DNA from: Echinicola jeungdonensis
Lineage (GTDB): Bacteria > Bacteroidota > Bacteroidia > Cytophagales > Cyclobacteriaceae
Length of the DNA: 64,000 nucleotides
Direction: 5' to 3'
NCBI RefSeq assembly: GCF_030409905.1
Contig: NZ_JAUFQT010000001.1
Span: 1,324,001-1,388,000, forward strand
In this document: positions 1 through 8,421 of the stretch, in pieces
How positions within the stretch are numbered: the first letter of the stretch is position 1
How the letters are laid out: each line of letters starts with the position of its first letter
Program-made: the position numbers and the translations under genes
Notes under the pieces: model-generated
The model's database searches: none
Told to the model about the DNA's origin: nothing
Seen by the model: the letters and a program-made list of their open reading frames with translations, nothing else

Positions 1-436
1 CTCAGCCACAGAAAATTTCAATATTGAAAAGGTGTTGCAGGAAATTCTGGACCGTCTGCCGATTCATCCACCCTATTATGACAAGGAGGAACTCACGGAT
101 AGACCTGAGCGTTTTTTTGCTTCTGAGATTATCAGGGAAAAGGTATTTACCAATTACAAAAAGGAAATCCCTTACAGCACAGAAGTAGCTATTGACGAAT
201 TTAAGGAAGACAATAAATTGATCCGGATCCGGGCCTTGATATTTGTAGAACGGTCCAGCCAAAAAGGTATCATCATTGGAGATAAGGGTAGCGCAATAAA
301 AAAAGTTGGAACTTTGGCCAGGGAGGAACTGGAAAAGTTTTTCGGCAAAAAAGTTTTCCTGGAAACCCATGTCAAGGTGGAGGACAACTGGAGAAAAAAT
401 AAAAATAAATTAAGAAAATTTGGTTACGACCAATAA
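1..436 (+). CDS. era: GTPase Era, C-terminal part (truncated by window edge)
   Basis: The open frame runs in from the left edge (codons from base 2) and stops at 436, so only about the last 144 residues of Era are present; the GTPase domain lies outside the window. What is seen is the linker and the type II KH RNA-binding domain: the GDKG loop, the following KKVGTLAREELE helix and a VKV..NWRKN terminus, all characteristic of Era. Era binds the 3' end of 16S rRNA and assists 30S maturation. It sits 17 bp upstream of der, a second ribosome-assembly GTPase, so the two are probably co-transcribed. Confidence 0.95.
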   Translation, partial: SATENFNIEKVLQEILDRLPIHPPYYDKEELTDRPERFFASEIIREKVFTNYKKEIPYSTEVAIDEFKEDNKLIRIRALIFVERSSQKGIIIGDKGSAIKKVGTLAREELEKFFGKKVFLETHVKVEDNWRKNKNKLRKFGYDQ

Positions 437-453
437 AATAAAGCAATAAAGCA

Positions 454-1767
454 ATGCCAAATATAGTCGCCATTGTAGGAAGGCCCAATGTGGGCAAATC
501 GACTTTTTTCAACCGTCTGGTGGAGGAAAGAAAAGCCATAGAAGATAATGTAAGTGGAGTTACCAGGGATAGGCATTATGGCCATGCCCAGTGGGGAGGA
601 AAATACTTTTCTGTGATCGACACAGGCGGATATGTTACGGGTTCTGACGATGTATATGAAGCAGAAATCCGTAAGCAGGTCAGATTGGCAGTTGAAGAAG
701 CTTCGGTTATTCTTTTCCTGGTGGATTGTATTGACGGACTCACCGACCTGGACAAGGAATTTGCCAATGAGCTGAGAACAACCAACAAGCCACTCTATAT
801 TGTGGCCAACAAGGCCGATACCCAAGAAAAAATGTTGATGGCCAATGAATTTTATGAATTAGGATTAGGCCATAGCCGTATTTTCCCCATTGCAGCCGCA
901 AGTGGAAGTGGAACTGGGGACCTATTAGATGAGGTGATTGACAACTTTGAAGATGTGGGCGAAGAAAACCCTGATTTGGGTATCCCAAAAATTGCCATCC
1001 TTGGAAGACCCAATGTGGGCAAATCTTCTTTTCTCAATGCCTTAATAGGTAAAGAAAGGTTTATTGTGACAGATGAAGCAGGGACCACCAGGGATGCCAT
1101 CAATACTCGTTACAAATTGTTTGGGAAGGATTTTATCATTACAGATACGGCTGGGGTAAGAAAAAAATCCAGGGTTAAAGAGGACATTGAGTTTTATTCT
1201 GTAATGCGTTCTATGAGAACATTGGAATCTGCAGATGTCCTGGTCATCATGGTGGATGCTTCCAGGGGCCTGGAAGCCCAGGATGTCAACCTGATCAGTT
1301 TGGGCATCAAAAACAACAAAGGTATTATGATCATGGTCAATAAATGGGATTTGATCGAAAAAGACCATAAGACCATGGACAAGTTTAAATCAGATATGCT
1401 GGAGCGATTAGGGGAAAACAAATGGGTTCCCATTATCTTCACATCTGTCCTGACCAAGCAAAGGATTTTCCAAGCCATTGAGCTGGCAGTTAAGGTCTAT
1501 GAAAACAAAACAACCAAAATCCCTACCTCCAAACTCAATGACAAATTGCTTCCGGAAATCGACCGGTATCCACCGCCAGCCTGGAAGGGAAAGTATATCA
1601 AAATCAAATATATCACCCAACTTCCAACCAAGAATCCGGCCTTTGCATTCTTCTGCAATTTGCCGCAATACCTAAAAGCACCTTATACCAGGTACCTGGA
1701 AAACAGGATCAGGGAACACTTTGATTTTCAAGGGGTTCCGGTAAAAATAGTTTATAAGAAAAAGTAA
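454..1767 (+). CDS. der: Ribosome biogenesis GTPase Der (EngA)
   Basis: This 437-residue protein has the usual Der layout. A first G domain carries a P-loop GRPNVGKS near residues 9-16, a second G domain repeats the same P-loop near residues 184-191, and a C-terminal KH-like domain follows. NKAD and NKWD base-recognition motifs are visible in the first and second domains respectively. Der acts in 50S subunit assembly. The start ATG follows the era stop by 17 bp, and the position of the first P-loop directly after the start agrees with the family. Full length, with no anomalies seen. Confidence 0.97.
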   Translation: MPNIVAIVGRPNVGKSTFFNRLVEERKAIEDNVSGVTRDRHYGHAQWGGKYFSVIDTGGYVTGSDDVYEAEIRKQVRLAVEEASVILFLVDCIDGLTDLDKEFANELRTTNKPLYIVANKADTQEKMLMANEFYELGLGHSRIFPIAAASGSGTGDLLDEVIDNFEDVGEENPDLGIPKIAILGRPNVGKSSFLNALIGKERFIVTDEAGTTRDAINTRYKLFGKDFIITDTAGVRKKSRVKEDIEFYSVMRSMRTLESADVLVIMVDASRGLEAQDVNLISLGIKNNKGIMIMVNKWDLIEKDHKTMDKFKSDMLERLGENKWVPIIFTSVLTKQRIFQAIELAVKVYENKTTKIPTSKLNDKLLPEIDRYPPPAWKGKYIKIKYITQLPTKNPAFAFFCNLPQYLKAPYTRYLENRIREHFDFQGVPVKIVYKKK

Positions 1768-1789
1768 AAAATTTATTTTTTAAAATTGC

Positions 1790-1819
1790 TTGACAATATT
1801 AATCCCGGGTGTATATTTG
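1790..1819 (+). promoter_or_regulatory. Bacteroidota-type promoter for the small lipoprotein gene
   Basis: TTG at 1790-1792 and TATATTTG at 1812-1819 are separated by 19 bp. This matches the Bacteroidota primary sigma factor consensus (TTG, then TAnnTTTG about 19-20 bp further on). Transcription would start about 20 bp before the ATG at 1846, which supports that start over the upstream in-frame alternative. Confidence 0.6.
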
Positions 1820-1845
1820 TGCACTTTATTTTAATATTCAAACAC

Positions 1846-2058
1846 ATGAAAAAAGTATTTACTTTATTCGCCCTAGCAGGTTTACTATTCACTGCATCTT
1901 GTGGCCACAAAGAAGTTCAGGAAACTGAAGAGACTGTAGAAATTCAGGTTGAAGAAGCTGAAGAAGTCATTGAGGAATCCGTAGAGGAACTTGAAGAAAC
2001 TGTAGAATCAGATCAGGAAAAAGTGGAAGAAACTGCTGAGGAAGTAGTAAACCAATAA
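1846..2058 (+). CDS. Small acidic lipoprotein
   Basis: This 70-residue protein has a lipoprotein signal (MKKVF, a hydrophobic stretch, then a lipobox ending in Cys about residue 19). A very acidic tail follows, made almost entirely of E, V, T and Q, with repeated EE(T/A/V)VE-like units that would form a single amphipathic helix or coiled coil. I chose the ATG at 1846 because the signal peptide begins there and a promoter lies just upstream. Function is unknown. The low-complexity tail makes any homology weak; it may be a periplasm-facing spacer or membrane-tethered coil. Confidence 0.75.
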   Translation: MKKVFTLFALAGLLFTASCGHKEVQETEETVEIQVEEAEEVIEESVEELEETVESDQEKVEETAEEVVNQ

Positions 2059-2087
2059 TCCACAAATTTTGGAATGAATTTTCTTAG

Positions 2088-2116
2088 GAGCATTGAGCAA
2101 TCAATGCTCTTTTTTT
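2088..2116 (+). terminator. Rho-independent terminator after the small lipoprotein
   Basis: A perfect 9-bp stem GAGCATTGA/TCAATGCTC with a GCAA tetraloop is followed directly by seven T residues. It ends the lipoprotein transcript 18 bp before the SprT-like gene. Confidence 0.9.
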
Positions 2117-2133
2117 GTTTATTTTGAACCATC

Positions 2134-2763
2134 ATGGCAGCCAATGTAAATAGGAAAATTTTTGAAATTCTGGATAAAATGGCCCCGGCCAATGCTGCTC
2201 AATACTGCTGGGACCTTTGGCACGAAGACCCTTTTCACCTGGTCATTACCCGGAAAAGGAAAAGCAAATTGGGGGATTTCCGGTACAATACCTTAAGAAA
2301 ATTTCAAACCATCACCCTCAACCAGGACTTACATTCCTACCAGTTTTTGATCACCTATATTCATGAGGTGGCCCATTACCGGGCATTTAAAAAATTCGGC
2401 ACCAGCATCAAACCGCATGGTCCGGAATGGAAAATGGAATTTCGAAAATTGATGAGCCCAATGCTTTCTGACTTGGTCTTCCCCAAAGATATTTTATTGC
2501 CGCTTAAAAACCATATGCAAAATCCAAAAGCCAGTTCAGGAGTGGATTTTTGGCTGACCAAAGAACTGAGGAAATACAGCAATGAGATGGGAGCTGAAAA
2601 AGTCATTTACCTGGGTGAATTAAAGCCGGGGAGTCAATTCTTACTCCGGGGAAGAATTTTTCAAAAAATTGAAACCAAGAGAACCCGGGTACTTTGTACC
2701 GAGTTGGATTCGGGACAAAACTATTTAATTGCTTCCCATGCTGAAGTAAAACTTCAAAGATAA
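2134..2763 (+). CDS. SprT-like zinc metalloprotein
   Basis: This 209-residue protein has a zincin motif HEVAH at residues 77-81, inside a SprT-like fold (the segment with TLRKFQTITLN before it is typical). SprT-like proteins are putative zinc-dependent peptidases; the eukaryotic relative SPRTN/Spartan cleaves DNA-protein crosslinks. Members with a C-terminal zinc ribbon carry CxxC pairs, but here only one Cys is visible near the end (RVLCTE), so the ribbon appears lost or replaced by a small beta domain. It is separated from the preceding gene by a strong terminator and so probably has its own promoter. The substrate cannot be told from the sequence. Confidence 0.8.
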   Translation: MAANVNRKIFEILDKMAPANAAQYCWDLWHEDPFHLVITRKRKSKLGDFRYNTLRKFQTITLNQDLHSYQFLITYIHEVAHYRAFKKFGTSIKPHGPEWKMEFRKLMSPMLSDLVFPKDILLPLKNHMQNPKASSGVDFWLTKELRKYSNEMGAEKVIYLGELKPGSQFLLRGRIFQKIETKRTRVLCTELDSGQNYLIASHAEVKLQR

Positions 2764-2881
2764 ATTCACCCCTCCCTCAACACCAAAAAATCTAATCCAG
2801 GCTGACCTGACAAAGAGATATTGAAAATAGAATTAGCTGCAAAAAGGACAACCAATTCTAAAGCCAACCTGGCCATTTTCA

Positions 2882-4330
2882 TTAATTGATTAATTTCAAA
2901 TATTCTACTTGATCAGCCCATTGAATTTCAATAATCACCAATCCTTTAGGAAACTTGCGGATGATTTCTCCAATTGAAGGGTTAATTTCTCCTAAGGATT
3001 CAATAGTGAGGGGCTGGGAAGAAGTAATGGCATTGAAAACACGGATAGTGATTTCTTCACTGTTGTATTGATCACTATTCAGTAACCCTATTTCTACTGT
3101 TTTTCCCCTTGAGGGATTAGGGTAAACCCTCCAATTACCCTGCGAAGATTGCACTTCAGGCAATTGGACTGAATATATAGGGCTATAATGAAATTCTCCA
3201 TTAATCCCCACTTGCTTAATCCGGTAATAGATTCTTTCGCCTCCAAGGGGCAAATCTTTATCTTCAAAATGATATTGACTTGGGACTTCTGACCAGCCTA
3301 CCGCTGTTTCTTTATGGATATTTTCAAAATGATCCACACCTCCTACAGAACGTTCAATGATAAAATGATCATTTTCCCATTCCTTCAGGGAAGTCCATGA
3401 AACCAAAACAGCCTGATTATTTCCAGCAATATCTACATGGATTTCACCCCATTCCACAGGCAGGGTGCGACACCCGTACAAAAATTCTCCATTATCCTTT
3501 TCGGTTTTCGCCTCCTCCTTCTTTATTGCCCCACAATAATATACCTTAGCATTATCAGAAGCAATAATTTCGGCACCATTACTATTGTTGATATCCCCAC
3601 CAACATACACTTCACTATCCCCATTAAAAGAGATTCCAGAAGACCCTCCTAATACAATATCTTCTTCAATAAGAATTTCCGCATTACCATAACTATTTAA
3701 TTGATGATTACTCCCTCCCTGAATATCTATCATTTGGGTCCTAAAAAATCCGTAAACATTAATTTTTGAGCTATTTCCATTATATTCCGTTGGCCCGGAA
3801 GAAATTAAAGCTCCACCTTCCTCCAATTCCAACACAGCCCTGCCTTGCAAATCTATGGAATTCACTAGTACATAAGAATCTTCATCTCCATCAATGGTCA
3901 ATTTGGTACTATCTGAACTTCCACCCAAGGAGACTACCAACTCTCCATTAATATTAAATTCACTCCCTCCATTGAGGATAAAATCCATTTTTTTATCTGA
4001 TGCTATTATTGCATTCCCTTCCAGCTCAAAATGTGCTCCATTTGCAATGGTCAAGCCGCCAAAAGCCCCACCAAATTCCATATCACCCATATAGGACAAA
4101 TCCTCATTGATGACAATATTCACTTCACAACCAGTCCCATCAAGGGGAGGAGGAGCATTTTGGGGAGAAGCGCATCCATCTACATTATCTATATCCCAAC
4201 ATGCCCCAGTCCCCCAATTTCCATCACATCCCATGTTACTGGAATCATAGGTAAATGTCTGTGCCCAGCCCTTAAAACCGAACATCACCAAACCTAAAAA
4301 CAAGAAAATTAAAAATTGAGGACGACTCAT
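2882..4330 (-). CDS. Secreted beta-rich protein with T9SS sorting domain, copy 1
   Basis: 482 residues. A signal peptide (residues about 1-23, ending GWAQ) is followed by a Gly/Asn/Ser-rich region to about residue 285 with alternating short beta motifs that resembles a parallel beta-helix or adhesin stalk. A fibronectin-III-like module (VSWTSLKEWEND, ERSVGG, YYRIKQ) follows. Residues 400-482 are a T9SS type A C-terminal domain beginning VYPNP and ending KLIN. It should cross the outer membrane through the type IX system and be attached or released. It is closely similar over its whole length to the gene at 4864-6309, so the pair is a tandem duplication. The ligand is unknown; the N-terminal Cys pair (GCDG, GACWD) may form a disulfide. 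Confidence 0.85.
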   Translation of the reverse strand: MSRPQFLIFLFLGLVMFGFKGWAQTFTYDSSNMGCDGNWGTGACWDIDNVDGCASPQNAPPPLDGTGCEVNIVINEDLSYMGDMEFGGAFGGLTIANGAHFELEGNAIIASDKKMDFILNGGSEFNINGELVVSLGGSSDSTKLTIDGDEDSYVLVNSIDLQGRAVLELEEGGALISSGPTEYNGNSSKINVYGFFRTQMIDIQGGSNHQLNSYGNAEILIEEDIVLGGSSGISFNGDSEVYVGGDINNSNGAEIIASDNAKVYYCGAIKKEEAKTEKDNGEFLYGCRTLPVEWGEIHVDIAGNNQAVLVSWTSLKEWENDHFIIERSVGGVDHFENIHKETAVGWSEVPSQYHFEDKDLPLGGERIYYRIKQVGINGEFHYSPIYSVQLPEVQSSQGNWRVYPNPSRGKTVEIGLLNSDQYNSEEITIRVFNAITSSQPLTIESLGEINPSIGEIIRKFPKGLVIIEIQWADQVEYLKLIN

Positions 4331-4361
4331 ATTTGCGAAATTTTTTTATCAAATTTTCGCA
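4331..4361 (-). promoter_or_regulatory. Hairpin abutting the start codon of T9SS cargo copy 1
   Basis: On the minus strand, TTGCGAAAATTT and AAATTTCGCAA form an inverted repeat with one bulged base and a short AT loop. It ends a few bases before the ATG at 4330. It could be a translation-modulating hairpin or a protein operator; no SD-like sequence is visible here. Confidence 0.4.
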
Positions 4362-4768
4362 ATTTATATATGGTTTTTTGCATTTCAAAAAACCAACAAA
4401 GAAAAACAAAGCAAAAAACCCTACCTCCCTACCTATCAGACTATTAGGTTTTTTTTATTATTTTCTTTTAAAATAAATTGCATTATTCAATAAACAACCT
4501 GCTTTTTTTTGGGTTTAAAAATATATTTCAGCTATAATAATTGTTTTGAAAAAAGGGGCGGCAATATTCCTATTAATTTGAGAGAAATCATCCCCAATAG
4601 TTTGAATAAAACTTTTTTCTAACCTAACCTTACAAAAAAATAAATTTGATTTTATTGTCCTTTTTAAAGAATAATAGCCAGATAAATTGACATTAATTGG
4701 GCCTCTCGTATTGATTTTTGAACTCATCGAGACCATTTCCAATAACCATGGATTAGAATTTATTTGAA

Positions 4769-4813
4769 AAAAAAAACGGGGAGTAAAACCTTAATGAATG
4801 TTTTACCTCCCCG
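4769..4813 (-). terminator. Terminator of T9SS cargo copy 2
   Basis: Read on the minus strand, CGGGGAGGTAAAAC pairs with GTTTTACTCCCCG (one bulged base) around a 10-nt loop and is followed by a run of T residues. It lies about 50 bp after the stop at 4864. Confidence 0.85.
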
Positions 4814-4863
4814 AAAAAAAATCAATTTATTTCAAAGCACATTAACCAAAAACAATGTATTTC

Positions 4864-6309
4864 TTAATTGATCAGTTTAATAAATTCTATTTGGTTACCC
4901 CATCGAATTTCTATAATCACAAACCCACGGGAGAACTGACGGACTAACTCCCCAACTGAAGGGTTTAGACCTTCCAGAACCTTTAAATTTAGGGTTTGGG
5001 AGGTTTGAACTGCATTAAAAACACGGACACTAATTTCCTCCCCTTTATATGCACTATTATTGAGAAGTTTAACTTCTATGGTTTTACCTTTCGCCGGATT
5101 TGGAAATACGCTCCAATTTCTTTGAGAAGAAATAATTTCAGGCATTATTACCGATACCGTTTGGCTGTAAGAATAGTCACCATTGAGCCCTATCTGTTTA
5201 ATCCTGTAATAATATCTTTCCCCTCCCTGGGAAAAACTATGATCTTCAAATTGATAATCAATTGCTGAGTCAGACCAACCAATTGAAATCACTTCACCAA
5301 TTTCTTTAAATTTATCCACTCCCCCTGATGAACGTTCAACCACAAACCGGCCATTATCCCACTCTTTAAGAGTTGTCCATGAGACTAATACAAAATAACT
5401 TTCCTTATCAAATTCCAAGTTGACACCCCCCCAATCCACAGGTAGAATCCTACATCCATATTCAAAATCCCCATTGTCATATTCAAAAGCCTTGGGTGGT
5501 TTTTTGATTTCTCCACAATAATAAACCTTAGCATTATCTGAGGCGATAATTTCTGCACCATTGTTATTGTCAATGTCCCCTCCCACATAAACTTCACTAT
5601 CTCCATTAAAAGTAATCCCGGAAGTACCGCCAAGCACAATGTCTTCTTCTACAATGATCTCAGCATTACCATAGGAATTAAGCTGGTGCTTATTTCCTCC
5701 CTGAATGTCAATCATATTGGTACGGAAAAATCCATAAACATTAATTTTTGAACTATTACCGTTATAAGCTGTGGGTCCGGAGGAAACTAAAGCACCCCCA
5801 TCTCCCACTTCCAATATTGCCCTTCCCCGTAAGTCAATAGAATTCACAAACATATATGAACTCCCATCCCCGTCTATATACAACATGGTACTATCGGAGC
5901 TTGAACCTAAAGAAATAACCAATTCTCCGTCGACATTAAATTTACTTTCACCGGTTAATTGAAAATCCATTTTTTTGTCGGAGGATATAATAACATCTCC
6001 AGTCAAATCAAATTGAGCTCCATTACCGATATTTAAAGTCCCAAATGTTCCTCCAAACTCCAGATTTCCTGAATAAGTAATATCCCCATTAATAAAAATA
6101 TTCACCTCACAACCAACCGCATTAGTTGGGGGTGGTGCACTATTTGGGGAACTACAACTATTGACATTTTCTACATCCCAACATGCCCCTGTACTCCATT
6201 GGCCATCACAGCCAGAATTGGAACTATCATAAGTAAAGGTTTGCCCCAACCCAAGGCTTGGAATCCCATAGCTCAAAATCGCAAACAATATAAAAAACAA
6301 CCTTACCAT
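4864..6309 (-). CDS. Secreted beta-rich protein with T9SS sorting domain, copy 2
   Basis: 481 residues with the same architecture as its downstream neighbour at 2882-4330: a signal peptide ending near GLGQ, a Gly/Asn-rich beta-repeat region starting TFTYDSSN, an FN3-like module (VSWTTLKEWDN, YYRIKQ) and a T9SS C-terminal domain with VFPNP about 80 residues from the end. Long blocks of the beta-repeat region are identical between the two copies, for example the segments GFFRT.MIDIQGG and NGDSEVYVGGDI, whereas the AEF and KEE-type linkers near residue 270 differ. The gene ends in its own strong terminator and is probably transcribed alone. It is likely a surface or secreted protein; no enzymatic motif is seen. 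Confidence 0.85.
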   Translation of the reverse strand: MVRLFFILFAILSYGIPSLGLGQTFTYDSSNSGCDGQWSTGACWDVENVNSCSSPNSAPPPTNAVGCEVNIFINGDITYSGNLEFGGTFGTLNIGNGAQFDLTGDVIISSDKKMDFQLTGESKFNVDGELVISLGSSSDSTMLYIDGDGSSYMFVNSIDLRGRAILEVGDGGALVSSGPTAYNGNSSKINVYGFFRTNMIDIQGGNKHQLNSYGNAEIIVEEDIVLGGTSGITFNGDSEVYVGGDIDNNNGAEIIASDNAKVYYCGEIKKPPKAFEYDNGDFEYGCRILPVDWGGVNLEFDKESYFVLVSWTTLKEWDNGRFVVERSSGGVDKFKEIGEVISIGWSDSAIDYQFEDHSFSQGGERYYYRIKQIGLNGDYSYSQTVSVIMPEIISSQRNWSVFPNPAKGKTIEVKLLNNSAYKGEEISVRVFNAVQTSQTLNLKVLEGLNPSVGELVRQFSRGFVIIEIRWGNQIEFIKLIN

Positions 6310-6645
6310 ATTTTAAATAATAAAAAAGCTTTTTGAGTATATTTTTTTGTATTTCAAATATAGTAAAATGTTGGAAATAAAAATATTATTCCACTAAAAA
6401 TCATCTTTTAACCCATTAATTATGAACAGCTTACACACTTTTAAAGGTATATCCAACGGGTTATCATCAATAAAAAGCTAAATACAGTAAATATTCGACA
6501 GATTTATTTGCAGAAAAAAATTCGCCCTTTCGCTTTTAAGGACTGTCAAAAGGGAAAATTTAAGATAGGATTATCCTCAAGTCTCAAAAATCATGAAAAA
6601 AAAACTCAAGAATTGAAAATCCCCCCTTCAAAAAAGGGATGAAAA
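6310..6645. other. AT-rich spacer between T9SS cargo copies 2 and 3
   Basis: This 336-bp non-coding stretch includes a minus-strand TATATTTG box at 6355-6362, suitable as the -7 element of copy 2, but I found no clear -33 TTG partner at the right distance. Near its left-hand partner gene, CCCTT/AAGGG at 6624-6638 could be a weak terminator stem for copy 3, whose stop is at 6646. Nothing else was recognised. Confidence 0.5.
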
Positions 6646-8181
6646 TCAATCCGAATAAATCATTTTTATAAATTCAACTTTATCGCCCCACTGGATTTCA
6701 AAAACTATCAAGCCTTTGGGAAGGATCAAAAGGGCATCCTCAAGAGCTGTTTTTAAATTTTCTACAGAACTCACAGAAACAAATGGAGTTGAATGTAATG
6801 GACCAATAACCCTCACTCGCAGAACCTCTCCATTGTATGCTTGTTTCTTCATTAGTTCAATGGAAACCCTTTTTCCCTTAATAGGATTAGGGTAAACACG
6901 CCACACTCCACTTTTAACAATAGCATTGGGAATTTTAACCGAAAGCACTTTGCTATAAACAAATTCCTCATCAAAGTCAACCTGTTTGACCCTATAGTAA
7001 ATTCTTGTAGCATTGAAAGGTAACTGTTCATCCACAAATTCATAATGAGACAATGTGGATGTCCATCCCAAACCTTCAACTTTTCCTATCACTTTAAAAT
7101 CTTCAGCATCATCAACAGAACGCTCAATTTCAAAATGACTGTTTTCCCATTCCTTGGTAGTGGTCCATATTATCCGGACATTTTTATTCTCCTGTATAAA
7201 TTGCGCCTCAATATCCTGCCAGACAACCGGGAGTATCCTTAGACACTCACCGTCTGTAACCTCATTGGCCTGCAGAACATCTTGCTCCTCTTTACCACTC
7301 CTATCATAATTATCTTCCCCTGAATCCAACACTATGGTTCCTAATCTACCATCCAAAAGTGAACTCTCCCCATTGTTCTCTATAAAAGTTGCTGTCCGGA
7401 TAATAACGCAGGGGCTTCCTATTCCTATAACCGTACCACTTTCACTACCCCTAGCATTTCGAAATCCATCAGTAACAGATTCAATAATTCCCCTTAGTGT
7501 AATTTCTCCTGTATTGGTAATTTCCCCATGTGCCCTAAGGGAATAAATATCAGCATTTCCTGACTCGTTATGGAACTCATTTCCGACATTGACTATAAAC
7601 TCCTCCTCGGTTGAATTAAATTCACCATTATTCACCAAATCACCTGAGACATTAATTGAACCATAATTATTAAATACCCCTCCGTTCTCTATATTCAATT
7701 GATTATTTTCTTCACGACCTTCTCCTCCCGGTGGTATATAAAATCCAGCTTCAATGGCCAAATCCGCATCCACATCTCCATAACTTTGATAATCACCATA
7801 ACTGTAATTATTAAATACCTGACCATCCTGAATGGTCAATACTGTATTCCCCACAAATTTCCCATAATTATTTACTACCCAACTTCCACTCCACATTTGC
7901 CCCCAATTTGCTGAATTTGGCTGGGTGAAATCACTGGAAATTTCAAAAGTTATCCCTTCATCGATACAAACCGTCGAACTATCGCTCAAATTTAATTCTC
8001 CATTAAAAACGCCACTTCCCGTAATACAAACAAAGGCATTTGCAGGCATATCAAAGATTCTTGATTCTGTTCCTGATACTGTTATGGTGGTATCACAAAT
8101 GGTACAGGATTGACCGTAAATTTCTACCCCTGTAAAAAACAAGCTCATGCAAAAAGCCCAAAGGAAGTAAAAGCGTTTCAT
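6646..8181 (-). CDS. Secreted T9SS cargo protein, divergent third paralogue
   Basis: 511 residues. The signal peptide ends near EIYGQ. The N-terminal region (CTICDTTITVSG and following) is a different beta-helix-like stretch rich in N, G, S and E, with 'NNYG' and 'xNxGEI' repeats typical of bacterial adhesin stalks. From about residue 320 the protein is homologous to its two neighbours: ILPVVWQDIEAQF, then a TTKEWENSHFEIERSV module, YYRVKQVD, and a T9SS C-terminal domain with VYPNP and ending FIKMIYSD. The cluster therefore grew by duplication, with the passenger domain replaced or strongly diverged while the delivery domains were kept. Confidence 0.85.
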   Translation of the reverse strand: MKRFYFLWAFCMSLFFTGVEIYGQSCTICDTTITVSGTESRIFDMPANAFVCITGSGVFNGELNLSDSSTVCIDEGITFEISSDFTQPNSANWGQMWSGSWVVNNYGKFVGNTVLTIQDGQVFNNYSYGDYQSYGDVDADLAIEAGFYIPPGGEGREENNQLNIENGGVFNNYGSINVSGDLVNNGEFNSTEEEFIVNVGNEFHNESGNADIYSLRAHGEITNTGEITLRGIIESVTDGFRNARGSESGTVIGIGSPCVIIRTATFIENNGESSLLDGRLGTIVLDSGEDNYDRSGKEEQDVLQANEVTDGECLRILPVVWQDIEAQFIQENKNVRIIWTTTKEWENSHFEIERSVDDAEDFKVIGKVEGLGWTSTLSHYEFVDEQLPFNATRIYYRVKQVDFDEEFVYSKVLSVKIPNAIVKSGVWRVYPNPIKGKRVSIELMKKQAYNGEVLRVRVIGPLHSTPFVSVSSVENLKTALEDALLILPKGLIVFEIQWGDKVEFIKMIYSD

Positions 8182-8210
8182 CTTTCATCAAAAAAAATTG
8201 CTAGTTAATT

Positions 8211-8236
8211 TTCGAAGCATATTTAATGCTTTTCGA
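8211..8236 (-). promoter_or_regulatory. Palindrome upstream of T9SS cargo copy 3
   Basis: TTCGAAGCAT, five bases, then ATGCTTTTCGAA form a near-perfect inverted repeat 30-55 bp upstream of the ATG at 8181. Its size and symmetry fit a dimeric regulator operator or a leader hairpin. No family is assigned. Confidence 0.4.
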
Positions 8237-8349
8237 ATACTTAATTTAGCATTTTAAAGACATAAAAGAAAGGAGAAAACACCATATACCATTGACTATC
8301 TGGCAGTTAAAACACCAACAGCAACTATCCCAAAATCAATGGTGACAAT

Positions 8350-8391
8350 AAACAAACAAACCCCCGAAAAAAGTTATTCCGGAGGTTTGTA
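8350..8391 (-). terminator. Terminator of rho
   Basis: On the minus strand ACAAACCTCCGG pairs with TCGGGGGTTTGT (one mismatch) across an AT-rich loop and runs into a T-rich tract. It lies about 30 bp beyond the rho stop. Confidence 0.75.
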
Positions 8392-8421
8392 TTAATTAAT
8401 GATAATATATAAAACTATGTA

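Larger units (their letters stand above)
4331..4863. other. AT-rich spacer between the first two T9SS cargo genes
   Basis: This 533-bp gap holds the hairpin next to the copy-1 start and the terminator of copy 2 at its right end. The rest is AT-rich with several homopolymer runs. A 75-codon minus-strand frame (4515-4742) has no signal peptide, motif or convincing start context, and I do not call it a gene. No RNA gene was recognised. Confidence 0.6.

Noticed and set aside
4515..4742. 75-codon minus-strand frame in the spacer between T9SS copies
   Set aside because: AT-rich, no signal peptide or motif, no promoter box; could be chance, so I left it out of the gene list.
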